Shown here one piece after another: positions 1 through 9,300 of a stretch of DNA of 64,000 bases; position 1 is the stretch's first letter; each line of letters starts with the position of its first letter. The stretch spans positions 4,216,001 through 4,280,000 of the forward strand of contig NC_013757.1 in the NCBI RefSeq assembly GCF_000025345.1, given 5' to 3'. The translations under genes were made by a program, and so were the position numbers. The notes beneath the pieces are model-generated. The model made no database searches, was not told where the DNA came from, and saw only the letters and a list, made by a program, of their open reading frames with translations. The DNA comes from Geodermatophilus obscurus DSM 43160 (GTDB lineage: Bacteria; Actinomycetota; Actinomycetes; Mycobacteriales; Geodermatophilaceae).

Positions 1-1125
1 GCGGTCGCCCTCGCCGGACCCCAGGGCCTCACGCTCACCGAGAGCCGGGACGGGCGGCTGGTGTCGGCCGACCTGGACCCCGACCTCCCGCTGCCGATGG
101 CCGTGGCCGCCACCGGGCAGATCGTGCTCGTCCCCGACGCCGGCGAGCGGCCGGACACCGAGGAGTGGCAGCTGTGCCGGGCACTGGGCCTCCGCTCCTG
201 GGCAGCCCTGCCGCTGCGCGCCGGCGGCCGGCTGCTCGGGTCCTGGACGATCGGCTGGGCGGCGGCCCGGGCCTTCGAGGACCACGACGTGCGGGTGCTG
301 GAGGCCTACGCCGCGCAGTGCGCCCAGGCCGTGGACCGGGTCGTGCGGCTGGAAGCCGAGCGGCGGCGGGCCAGCGAGACGCGCAGCCTGGCCGAGACGC
401 TGCAGCGTTCCATGCTCACCGACCCGCCGGAGGCCGACAGCCTGCGCATCGCCGTCCGCTACCGGCCTGCAGCGCGTGAGGCCCAGGTCGGCGGGGACTG
501 GTACGACGCCTTCCTCTCTCCCGACGGCGCCACCACGCTGGTGGTCGGCGACGTCACCGGGCACGACCAGGTCGCCGCGGCGGTGATGGGCCAGCTGCGC
601 AACGTGCTGCGCGGTGTCGTGCACGCCCTCGATGCGCCCCCGGCCCGTGCGCTGTCGGCCCTCGACCGGGCGCTGCACGACCTGGGGATGACCACGCTGG
701 TCACCGCGCTGCTCGCCCGCGTCGAGCAGACGCCGGAGCAGGCCGCCGCGCAGGAGCGGACGCTGCGCTGGTCCAGCGCCGGCCACCTGCCCCCGCTGCT
801 GCTCGCGGCCGACGGCTCGGCGCGGCTGCTCGAACGCAAGCCCGAGCTGCTCCTGGGGGTGGACCCGGCTGTGGAGCGCACCGACGCCACGGTGACGCTG
901 CACCCCGGCGACACCGTCGTCCTCTACACCGACGGCCTCGTCGAGCGCCGGGACGCCACCCTCGACCAGGGCCTCGTCCGACTGGTCGAGGCGGGCACCG
1001 AGCTGGCCGGTCTGCCGGTCCAGGAGCTCAGCGACGGGCTGCTGGCCCGGATGGACCCCGAGTACGCCGACGACGTCGCGCTGGTCGCGCTGCACGTCAG
1101 CCGGGCAGGTCCGCCGGCCCGGTGA
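1..1125 (+). CDS. GAF-SpoIIE (PP2C-type) serine phosphatase, 5'-truncated by the window edge
   Basis: The frame is open from base 1, so the gene begins upstream and 374 residues are visible. The first ~100 residues look like the end of a GAF sensor domain. They are followed by a short helical linker rich in Arg/Glu and a SpoIIE/RsbU-type PP2C phosphatase domain. Phosphatase motifs seen are GGDWYD (near visible residue 164), GDVTGHD (near 183), YTDG (near 309) and a C-terminal DDVALV (near 357), which supply the metal-binding Asp residues. Known family members dephosphorylate anti-sigma antagonists in partner-switching stress regulation, mostly as cytosolic proteins. No kinase domain is seen in the visible part. 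The target is unknown. The family call is secure. Confidence 0.9.
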   Translation, partial: AVALAGPQGLTLTESRDGRLVSADLDPDLPLPMAVAATGQIVLVPDAGERPDTEEWQLCRALGLRSWAALPLRAGGRLLGSWTIGWAAARAFEDHDVRVLEAYAAQCAQAVDRVVRLEAERRRASETRSLAETLQRSMLTDPPEADSLRIAVRYRPAAREAQVGGDWYDAFLSPDGATTLVVGDVTGHDQVAAAVMGQLRNVLRGVVHALDAPPARALSALDRALHDLGMTTLVTALLARVEQTPEQAAAQERTLRWSSAGHLPPLLLAADGSARLLERKPELLLGVDPAVERTDATVTLHPGDTVVLYTDGLVERRDATLDQGLVRLVEAGTELAGLPVQELSDGLLARMDPEYADDVALVALHVSRAGPPAR

Positions 1126-1193
1126 CGGACGGGAGCAGCTCCGCTGCAGGGTCCCGCCGCCAGCCTGGTGACGTACTGGAAGGGGGTCCTCCT

Positions 1194-2417
1194 TCAGTCG
1201 GCTCCGCCGACGAGCGCCTCGGCGAACGCCTCGGGCTCGAAGGGCGCCAGGTCGTCGGCGCCCTCCCCCAGCCCGACGAGCTTGACCGGGATGCCGAGCT
1301 CGCGCTGCACGGCGACGACGATGCCGCCCTTGGCGGTGCCGTCGAGCTTGGTGAGGACGACGCCGGTGACGGTCACCGCCTCGGTGAACACCCGGGCCTG
1401 GACGACGCCGTTCTGGCCGGTCGTCGCGTCGAGGACCAGCAGCACCTCGGTCACCGGCGCCACCTTCTCGACGACCCGCCTGATCTTGCCGAGCTCGTCC
1501 ATCAGGCCGCCCTTGGTGTGCAGCCGGCCGGCGGTGTCGATCACCACGGTGTCGACCTCGCCCTCGATCCCGGTGCGCGCCGCGTCGAAGGCGACCGACG
1601 CCGGGTCGGCCCCCTCCCGGCCGCGCACGGTGAGGACGCCGACCCGCTCGCCCCACGTCTCCAGCTGGTCGGCCGCGGCGGCGCGGAAGGTGTCGGCGGC
1701 CCCCAGGACGACGCTCTTGCCGTCGCCGACCAGGACGCGGGCGATCTTGCCGACCGTCGTGGTCTTGCCGGCGCCGTTGACGCCGACGACCAGGGCGATC
1801 CCCGGCCGGCCGTCGTGCCGGTCCACGCCCAGCGAGCGGTCGAGGTCGGGGCCGAGGACGGCGGTGAGCTCCCGGACCAGCAGCCGGCGCAGCTCCGGGC
1901 CGGACGCGGTGGCCAGCACCATCGACTGGGTGCGCAGCCGGTCGACGATCTGCTGGGTGGCGGCCACGCCGACGTCGGCCGCGAGCAGGGTCTCCTCGAC
2001 CTCCTCCCAGTCGTCCTCGGTGAGCCGCTCGCGGGCGAGGACGGTGAGCAGGCCGCGGCCCAGGTTCGACTGCGAGCGGGCCAGCCGCGACCGCAGCCGC
2101 ACCAGCCGGCCGGCCGAGGGCGGCGGGGTCTCGAAGACCAGGCCGGGCTCGGGCTCGGCCGGGGGGAGCACGACGTCCGGCGGGGCCTCGGGCGAGACGG
2201 CGTCCGGCTCGGCCGTCGTCCCCATCCCGCTGGCCGTCGCCCCCGACGGCCGCGGCGGCGCCTCCGTCGGTGTGGGCGGGCGCGGCCGGGTGAGCGTGGT
2301 GCCGGTGGCGGCGTCGTCGTCCAGCCGGGTGGTCCGCCGGCCGCGACCGACGAGCAGGCTGACCCCGAGGATCAGCCCGACGAGCAGGATCGCGATCGCG
2401 ATCAGCACGAACTCCAT
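1194..2417 (-). CDS. ftsY: Signal recognition particle receptor FtsY
   Basis: FtsY is the SRP receptor GTPase that docks SRP-bound ribosomes at the membrane. The 407-residue protein has an N-terminal hydrophobic segment (residues 3-23), as in actinobacterial FtsY proteins that anchor by a membrane helix. An acidic/proline-rich A region runs to about residue 100, and the NG domain follows. The GTPase motifs are the P-loop GVNGAGKTT (212-220), DTAGR (294-298) and TKLDGTAKGG (356-365), all intact. It is convergent with the phosphatase gene to its left in this map, and a degenerate copy of the intergenic repeat touches its stop codon. In mycobacteria ftsY lies beside smc; here three genes separate them. 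Confidence 0.97.
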   Translation of the reverse strand: MEFVLIAIAILLVGLILGVSLLVGRGRRTTRLDDDAATGTTLTRPRPPTPTEAPPRPSGATASGMGTTAEPDAVSPEAPPDVVLPPAEPEPGLVFETPPPSAGRLVRLRSRLARSQSNLGRGLLTVLARERLTEDDWEEVEETLLAADVGVAATQQIVDRLRTQSMVLATASGPELRRLLVRELTAVLGPDLDRSLGVDRHDGRPGIALVVGVNGAGKTTTVGKIARVLVGDGKSVVLGAADTFRAAAADQLETWGERVGVLTVRGREGADPASVAFDAARTGIEGEVDTVVIDTAGRLHTKGGLMDELGKIRRVVEKVAPVTEVLLVLDATTGQNGVVQARVFTEAVTVTGVVLTKLDGTAKGGIVVAVQRELGIPVKLVGLGEGADDLAPFEPEAFAEALVGGAD

Positions 2418-2488
2418 GGCCCGCAGTCTCCCAGCCCCCGCAGCGCAGGTCCGTGCGGAACCCGCGCGGGTGGGCCACCCTGGGCGGC

Positions 2489-4168
2489 ATGCCGCTGCCC
2501 GGCCGGGAGAACCCGGTCCTCCTCCTCGGTCCCCTGTTGCGGCACGTCGACCCGGTGTCGGCCACCGTGTGGGTGGAGACCGACCGGCCGTGCGAGGTGG
2601 AGGTGCTCGGCCGCCGCGCCCGCACCTTCGGCGTGAGCGGCCACCACTACGCCCTGGTCGTCGTCGAGGGGCTGGAGCCGGGCAGCGCCACGCCCTACGA
2701 GGTGCGTCTGGACGGCGAGCAGGTGTGGCCGGAGGCCTCGTCGGCGTACCCGCGCAGCCGGATCCGGACGCCGGGCCGGCCCGGGCCGTTCACCATCGCC
2801 TTCGGCTCCTGCCGCTATGCCACCCCGAGCACCGTCGACGCCGACGAGGGCATCCCGCCCGACGCGCTGGACACCTACGCCGCGCGGCTGACCGGTCAGC
2901 CCGAGGACACCTGGCCCGACGCGCTGGTGCTGCTCGGCGACCAGGTCTACGCCGACGAGCTCACCCGCGCGACCCGCCAGTGGCTCTCCCTGCGCCGGCA
3001 GCAACCGACCCCGCGGGACGCCCAGGTCGACGACTTCGAGGAGTACACCCGGCTCTACGCCGAGTCCTGGAGCGATCCCCAGGTGCGCTGGCTGCTGTCG
3101 ACCGTGCCGTCGTCGATGATCTTCGACGACCACGAGATGATCGACGACTGGAACACCTCCGCCGCCTGGCGCCGGAAGGTGACCGGGCAGGACTGGTGGA
3201 CCCGCCGGATCTGCGGGGGCCTGGTCAGCTACTGGGTCTACCAGCACCTGGGCAACCTCAGCCCGCAGGAGCTGGCCGACAACGAGACCTGGCAGGCGGT
3301 GCAGGAGCACCGGGACGACGCCGAGCCGGTGCTGCAGGCCATGGCCGAGGCCGCCGACCGCGACCCCCGCTCGGTCCGCTGGAGCTACGTGCGGCACTGG
3401 GGCGAGGCGCGGATGATCATGGTCGACAGCCGGGCCGGCCGGGTGCTGGAGGAGTCGACCCGCGGGATGCTCGACGAGGACGAGTTCGCCTGGGTGGAGG
3501 CGGCGATGCGCCGCGCCGTCGACGAGGGGGTCGAGCACCTGGTGCTGGGCACCTCGCTGCCCTGGCTGCTGCCGCACGCCATCCACCAGGTGGAGCGGTG
3601 GAACGAGACGCTCGTCCGGCGGCACCTGGGCCGCCCCCTGGGCTGGGTCTCCGAACAGCTCCGGCAGGCCGCCGACCTGGAGCACTGGGCCGCGTTCGGC
3701 GACTCCTTCGAGCGGCTGGGCCGCGCCCTGGTCGGGCTGGCCCGGGGCGAGCAGGGCCGGGCGCCGGCGACCGCGCTGGTGCTCTCCGGCGACGTCCACC
3801 ACGCCTACGCCGCCGAGCTGGTGCAGCCCGACGGCCTGAGCACCCGGGTGCACCAGCTGACCGTGTCCCCGCTGCACAACCAGGCGCCGCACCCGATCCG
3901 CGTGGGCTTCCGCATCGGCTGGAGCCGCTGGGCCCGCCGGCTCACCACGGGGATGTCCCGCCTGGCCCGGGTCCGCCCCTCCGAGCTGGACTGGGCCAAG
4001 CAGGCCGGGCCGTACTTCGGCAACCAGCTCGGCGAGCTGGTGCTGCACGACCGCGACGCCTCGTTCCGGCTGTTCGTCAGCGACCGGGACGACGGGGGCC
4101 AGGGGCGGCTGCGGCTGGTCGCCGACCTGCCGCTGTCGAACCCGGTCCCGGCGGAGGTGACAGGCTGA
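2489..4168 (+). CDS. PhoD-like metallophosphatase (alkaline phosphatase D family)
   Basis: The 559-residue product matches PhoD-type phosphatases. It has an N-terminal beta-sandwich (ALP-D N domain) up to about residue 95, then a calcineurin-like core with FGSCRYATP, LLGDQVYADEL, FDDHEMIDDWN and LSGDVHHAYAAEL, which carry the Asp/Asn/His metal ligands. PhoD enzymes hydrolyse phosphomonoesters or phosphodiesters and are often exported. This one has no visible Tat or Sec signal, so it is probably cytosolic or the substrate is intracellular. The ATG at 2489 is preferred over an in-frame GTG at 2453 because family similarity begins close to it. The gene is divergent from ftsY with a 71-base gap. 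The substrate is not predictable. Confidence 0.9.
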   Translation: MPLPGRENPVLLLGPLLRHVDPVSATVWVETDRPCEVEVLGRRARTFGVSGHHYALVVVEGLEPGSATPYEVRLDGEQVWPEASSAYPRSRIRTPGRPGPFTIAFGSCRYATPSTVDADEGIPPDALDTYAARLTGQPEDTWPDALVLLGDQVYADELTRATRQWLSLRRQQPTPRDAQVDDFEEYTRLYAESWSDPQVRWLLSTVPSSMIFDDHEMIDDWNTSAAWRRKVTGQDWWTRRICGGLVSYWVYQHLGNLSPQELADNETWQAVQEHRDDAEPVLQAMAEAADRDPRSVRWSYVRHWGEARMIMVDSRAGRVLEESTRGMLDEDEFAWVEAAMRRAVDEGVEHLVLGTSLPWLLPHAIHQVERWNETLVRRHLGRPLGWVSEQLRQAADLEHWAAFGDSFERLGRALVGLARGEQGRAPATALVLSGDVHHAYAAELVQPDGLSTRVHQLTVSPLHNQAPHPIRVGFRIGWSRWARRLTTGMSRLARVRPSELDWAKQAGPYFGNQLGELVLHDRDASFRLFVSDRDDGGQGRLRLVADLPLSNPVPAEVTG

Positions 4169-4250
4169 CGCAGGTGAGCGGGCTCGCGAGCCCACCATGG
4201 GCACAGCAGCGCCCGCGAACGGAGCCGACGAGCGCCAGCGAGGAGGATTC

Positions 4251-5066
4251 GTGAGCGACCCCCTGGGCACGAGGCCCGCTCCCGGCCCCGACCAGCCGCC
4301 GGTCCCGGTCCGGCTGGTCACCTTCAACACCCACCACGGCGTCGGCGACGACGGCCGCCACGACCTCCCCCGGCTGGCCACGGTGCTCGCGGCCGCGGAC
4401 GCCGACCTCATCTGCCTGCAGGAGGTGGACCGGCACTTCGGCGGGCGCAGCGAGGACGTCGACCAGGCCCTGCTGCTGTCCCGGGCGCTGGACATGCAAC
4501 TGGCCTGGGGGCCGGCGATCGACGAGCCGCGCCGGGACGAGGGGCTGCGCCGCCAGTACGGCAACGCGCTGCTGTCCCGGCTGCCCGTCCTGATCAGCGA
4601 CGTCCACCCGCTGCCCGGCAGCGGCGAGCCGCGCAGCGCATTGCGGACCATGGTCGAGCTCGACGGCGCCGCGCTGTGGGTGACGACCACCCACCTCTCC
4701 ACCTGCTCGCCGGAGGAGCGCGCCGAGCAGATCGCCGCGATCGCGCAGCTGCACACCGAGCCGATGGAGACCGGCGTCCTCGTCGGGGACTTCAACGCCG
4801 ACCCGCGGGCCCCCGAGCTCGCCCGGCTGACCGGTCGCTTCACCGACGCCTGGGAGCTGGCCCCCGACCGCGAGGACCGGGCCGGCTGGCGGTTCTGGCA
4901 GGCCCGGCGCGGCGGGACGCACCCGGCCCGGCGTCCGCACCGGCGGATCGACCAGGTGTGGGTCTCCCCCGGCGTCGGCGTGAGCCGGGCGCACGTGCTG
5001 GACGGCGCCGGCGCCTCCGACCACCTGCCGCTGGTCGTCGACCTCGAGGTGCGCTCCGGGGTCTAG
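4251..5066 (+). CDS. Endonuclease/exonuclease/phosphatase (EEP) family protein
   Basis: This 271-residue protein has the EEP (DNase I-like) fold motifs: RLVTFNTHHG near the start, ICLQEVD with the metal-binding Glu, VGDFNADPRAPEL, and a C-terminal GASDHLPLVVDLEV with the catalytic SDH. Family members cleave phosphodiesters or phosphomonoesters in nucleic acids, inositol phosphates or sphingolipids, and the substrate here is open. The GTG start at 4251 follows a strong AGGAGG at 4241-4246; an ATG at 4197 has no such site. The stop codon TAG overlaps the stop of the convergent GNAT gene within a single CTAG. A second EEP gene lies about 500 bases downstream on the other strand. Confidence 0.88.
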   Translation: MSDPLGTRPAPGPDQPPVPVRLVTFNTHHGVGDDGRHDLPRLATVLAAADADLICLQEVDRHFGGRSEDVDQALLLSRALDMQLAWGPAIDEPRRDEGLRRQYGNALLSRLPVLISDVHPLPGSGEPRSALRTMVELDGAALWVTTTHLSTCSPEERAEQIAAIAQLHTEPMETGVLVGDFNADPRAPELARLTGRFTDAWELAPDREDRAGWRFWQARRGGTHPARRPHRRIDQVWVSPGVGVSRAHVLDGAGASDHLPLVVDLEVRSGV

Positions 5067-5545
5067 CGGAGGACGCGCTCCATCCGCTCCTCGCCGGTGC
5101 CCGGATCGCTGGGCAGGGGCTGCCGCTCGTCCGTGCCGGTGAAGCCGAGGCGCTCGTAGAACCGGCGCGCCCGGTCGTTGCCGTCGGCCACCCAGAGGCT
5201 CACCGTCCGTGCGCCGTCCGCGGCGGCCCAGCGGCACATCTCCCCGGCCAGCGCGGTCGCCGCCCCCGTGCCCCTCGCCTCGGCTGCCACCCACATCGAC
5301 ACGAGGTGGCGGACGCCGGGCTCGTCGTCCGTGCCGTAGCCGGCGACCATGCCGACGAGGACGCCGTCCACGTAGGCCAGCCACCACGGACCACCGGCGA
5401 TCCGGGCACGCCACTCGTCCTCGCCGAAGGCCACCTCGCGGGCGTGGGTGGAGGCGAATGCCGACGGTGCATCGAGCAGCGCGCGCAGCCGGACGTCGCG
5501 GAGCACCGCCCACTCCCCCGGGGCGACCCGTCGGACCTTGATCAC
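5063..5545 (-). CDS. GNAT family N-acetyltransferase
   Basis: This 160-residue protein is a single GNAT domain: IKVRRVAPGEW at the start, a central beta strand HLVSMWVAAEARGTGAA containing the acetyl-CoA pyrophosphate loop (R-x-x-G-x-A form), and a C-terminal FYERLGFTGT strand. GNAT enzymes transfer an acetyl group from acetyl-CoA to amines; the substrate cannot be read from sequence. The GTG start at 5545 overlaps the TGA of the upstream EEP gene (GTGA), implying translational coupling. The gene ends tail to tail with the plus-strand EEP gene. Confidence 0.85.
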   Translation of the reverse strand: MIKVRRVAPGEWAVLRDVRLRALLDAPSAFASTHAREVAFGEDEWRARIAGGPWWLAYVDGVLVGMVAGYGTDDEPGVRHLVSMWVAAEARGTGAATALAGEMCRWAAADGARTVSLWVADGNDRARRFYERLGFTGTDERQPLPSDPGTGEERMERVLR

Positions 5546-6378
5546 CGGGCGCCCCCGAGTTCGGCGAGCACCCCGCAGTGGTCCGACGGCCACACGCCGT
5601 CGACGGGCCGGTCGCCGACGAGCCGGACGCCGCGCACGTGTCCGCGCCCTCCGGCGGTGGGCGGTCCGACCAGCACGTAGTCGATCCGCGCGCTCGGCTC
5701 GAAGGTCGCCGCCACGTGCGGGTTGCGCCGGTCCCAGGTCCAGCCGGCCTCATCCGGACCGGCGTAGCGCCAGGCGTCGACGAGCACGGTGCCCGGCACG
5801 ACCGGTGCGGTCTTGTGCCCGCACAGCCGCCGGATCTCGTCGGAGTCCGGCTCGGCGTTCAGATCACCGGTGACCACCGGCGGGTGCGCCGTGCCCGCGC
5901 GGGCCGCGACGAAACGCACGACCTCCTCCACCTGGGCGCAGCGCGTGGCCGAGCGGTCGGGAGCGGAGTCCAGCTGCGTGGTGAACACGTCAACCGTCCC
6001 TCCCGGGGCGGCGATCTCCGCGTGCAGGACGGTCCGCTCCCCGTCCTCCCCAGGGTGTGCCGGCAGCTCGTGGACGGCGCTGCGGGTGATCGGCCAGCGG
6101 CTGAGGACGGCGTTGGCGAAGCCGATGGCCGGATCCCCGAGGCGGCGCTGCCAGCGCCCCGGCGCCGGGCTCGGGGCGACGACCGCGTGCATGCCCAACC
6201 GCCCGGCGAGCAGCTCGGCCTGGTCGCCCTCGGGGCCGATCCAGACCTCCTGCAGCGCGCAGACGTCGGGCCGCGCGGCCGCCAGCTCCGCTTCGATCGC
6301 CGTCTGCCGGTCCTGCCAGGCGCCGAAGCGCCACCACAGGTTCCAGGTGAGCACCCGCAGCCCGTCCGCGTCGGCCAT
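5542..6378 (-). CDS. Endonuclease/exonuclease/phosphatase family protein (second copy)
   Basis: This 278-residue EEP protein carries RVLTWNLWWRFG, VCALQEVW with the metal-ligand Glu, VTGDLNAEPDSDEIR and a C-terminal WPSDHCGVLAEL with the SDH triad. It is a family paralogue of the gene ending at 5066 but clearly divergent, so this is not a recent duplication. Its ATG overlaps the TGA of smc (ATGA at 6375-6380), and its own stop overlaps the GNAT start, so smc, this gene and the GNAT gene form a tightly coupled minus-strand unit. Coupling to smc invites a nucleic-acid role, but that is only inference. Confidence 0.87.
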   Translation of the reverse strand: MADADGLRVLTWNLWWRFGAWQDRQTAIEAELAAARPDVCALQEVWIGPEGDQAELLAGRLGMHAVVAPSPAPGRWQRRLGDPAIGFANAVLSRWPITRSAVHELPAHPGEDGERTVLHAEIAAPGGTVDVFTTQLDSAPDRSATRCAQVEEVVRFVAARAGTAHPPVVTGDLNAEPDSDEIRRLCGHKTAPVVPGTVLVDAWRYAGPDEAGWTWDRRNPHVAATFEPSARIDYVLVGPPTAGGRGHVRGVRLVGDRPVDGVWPSDHCGVLAELGGAR

Positions 6379-9300
6379 CAGGCGCTCTCGGCCTCCCGGA
6401 GACGCTGGCTGATGACGCCGGTGATGCCGTCGCCGCGCATGCTGACGCCGTAGAGCGCGTCGGCGATCTCCATCGTCCGCTTCTGGTGCGTGATGACGAT
6501 CAGCTGCGAGGTCGCGCGGAGCTGCTCGACGAGGGTGAGCAGCCGGCCGAGGTTGACGTCGTCGAGCGCGGCCTCGACCTCGTCGAGCACGTAGAACGGC
6601 GAGGGCCGGGCCCGGAAGATCGCCACGAGCAGCGCGACGGCGGTCAGCGACCGCTCGCCGCCGGACAGCAGCGAGAGCCGCTTGACCTTCTTGCCGGGCG
6701 GCCTGGCCTCGACCTCGACGCCGGTGCTGAGCATGTCCTCGGGGTCGGTGAGGTGCAGCCGGCCGTGCCCGCCCGGGAAGAGGACGGCGAAGACCTGCTC
6801 GAACTCCCGCTGCACGTCGGCGAAGGCCGAGGCGAAGACGTCGTGGATGCGCCCGTCGACCTCGCGGACGACGGTGAGCAGGTCGCGGCGGGTGGCCTTG
6901 AGGTCCTCGAGCTGCGTGGCCAGGAAGCCGTGCCGCTCCTCCAGCGCCGCGAACTCCTCCAGCGCCAGCGGGTTGACCTTGCCCAGCGTGGCCAGGTCTC
7001 GCTCGGCCCTGGCGGCGCGGCGTTCCTGGGCGGCACGGTCGTAGGGCACCGGGGCCGGCTCGGGGTCCCCCGCGGCCTGCGCGGCGGCGACCTGCGCCGG
7101 GGTGGGCGGCACCGGGGCGGCGGGCCCGTACTCGCCGAGCAGGGTGGGCAGGTCGACGCCGTACTCCTCGGCCGCCCGGCCCTCGAGTGCCTCGATGCGG
7201 TAGCGCTGCTCGGCGCGGGCCACCTCGTCGCGGTGCACCTCGTCGGTCAGCCGCTCCAGCTCGGCGGTGGCGGCGCGGACGGCGACGCGCACCTCGAGCA
7301 GCTCGGCCTCGCGGGCGGTGCGCACGCGGGCCAGCTCGTCCCGTTCCACGACGGCCCGGGCGAGGGACGACGCCAGCGCGGTGAGCGCCGCCTCCGCGCC
7401 GGACCGCACCCGGGCGGCGACCTGCGCGCCGCGCTCGCGGGCCACCCGGGCCGCAGCGGCGCGCTCACGGGCGGCGCGCTCCTGGCGGGCCTGCCGGCGC
7501 AGCGACTCGGCCCGCCCGGACAACGCCCGGACCCGCTCCTCGGCGGTGCGGACGGCCAGCCGCGCCTCGGTCTCGGTCTGCCGCGCCGCGGCCGCCTCGA
7601 GCCGCAGCCGGTCCCGCTCGGCGGGGTCGGGTTCCTCCTCGACCGGCGCGGCCTCGGCCTCGGCCAGACGCTGCTCCAGCGCGGTGAGCGCGGTCTGCGC
7701 CTGCTCGAGCGCCTGCTCGGCCCGGACCCGGGCGGCCGAGGAGCGCTCGGCCTCGGCGGCGGCGGAGCGGGCGGCGGCGCCGAGCTCGGCCAGCTGCGCG
7801 GCGACCGCGGAGCGGCTGCGGTCAGCGGTCTGGCGCGCGGCGAGGGCCTCGTCGACGTCGGCGGAGCGCGCGCGGGCGGTCTCGCGCGCGGTGGCCAGCC
7901 GGTCGGCGAGCTCGGCGGCGCGGGCGGCCGCGGCGGCCAGCTCCCGGCCGGCGTCGTCCACCCGGGCGCGGACCTCCAGGCCGGAGGGGGCGTTGGCCTG
8001 GCCGCCGGCCGACCAGTCGGAGCCGACCAGGTCGCCGTCCGCGGTCACCGCCCGCACGCGCGGGTGCGTGCCGACGAGGGTGACGGCGGCGTCCAGGCCG
8101 GGCACGACGGCGACCCGGTCCAGCGCGCGGTCCAGAGCCGGGTGCAGCTCCTCGGGGGCGTCGACGAGGTCGCGGGCCCAGCGCACGCCCTCGGGCAGCT
8201 CCGGCCAGCCCTCCCGGGGCAGCGCGGGCAGGCCGCCGGTGACGAGCAGCCCGGCCCGGCCGCCGTCGACGTCCTTGAGGTGTGCCAGCGCCGCGGCGGC
8301 CCCGGCGACGGAGTCGACGACGAGGGCGTCGGCCATGCCGGCCAGGGCGGCCGCCAGCGCGACCTCCCCACCGGGCGCGACGGTCACCCGGTCGGCGAAC
8401 GGGCCCAGCACGCCGGGCAGGCCGGCGGCGAGCACGGCCGCGGCGCCGTCGGCCGGCGCCAGGCCCTGGGCGAGGGTGTCGCGCCGGGCCTGGCAAGAGG
8501 CGCGGTCGCGTTCGGCGGCGCGCTCCGCGGCGGCCAGCTCGGTGACCGCCCGGGCCGCCTCGGCGTGCGCGGCGACGGCGTCCTGGTGGGCGGTGACCAG
8601 CGCGACGTCGCCGTCCTCCTGCTCGGCCACCGCCTCCCGGCGCTCGGCCAGCCGCTCGGCGGCGACCTCGGCCCGGTCGGCGGCCTCGCCGGCGGCGAGC
8701 GCGAGCCGCTCGATCTCCGACTCCCCCGCGGCGACGCGCGAGCGGGCGGCGGCGACCTGGCCGGAGAGCCGGGCCAGGCCCTCCCGGCGGTCGGCCAGCG
8801 CGCGGGCGGCGGCCACCCAGGCGCGCTCGGCCTCGGCGAGGGCGGCCTCCAGCTCGCTGCGGATCGCGACGGCGGACGCCAGCCGGCCGCGCTCGGCCGC
8901 CAGCCCCGCGGCCAGCTGCTCCTCGGTGGCGGCGACCCGGTCGGCCTCGGCCTCGAGCTGGTCGGGGTCCCGGCCGGCGGCGGGCGCGGGCGGCGCGGCG
9001 GAGAGGTGACGGTGCCGCTCGGCGGCCAGCTGCACGATGCCGCGGAAGCGCTCGATGAGGGCCGACAGCCGGTACCAGGTGTCCTGGGCGGTGGCCAGCA
9101 GCGGGGCGTCGGCCGCGAGCTGCACCTCGAGTGCCGACTCGCGCGCCGACGTCCGCGCCAGCTCCGCCTCGACGACGGCACGTCGCTGCCGGGCGGCGGC
9201 CTCGTCGGCGACGTCCTCGTCCAGCGCGTCGCGCAGCTGCACGAGGTCGTCGGCGAGCAGCCGGAGCCGGGCGTCGCGCAGGTCGGCCTGCACGCCGGCC

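Noticed and set aside
1122..4254. Long plus-strand frames across ftsY and the PhoD-type gene
   Set aside because: They are shadows in the wrong strand or frame; Ser/Arg-rich products lack domains while ftsY and PhoD motifs are complete.
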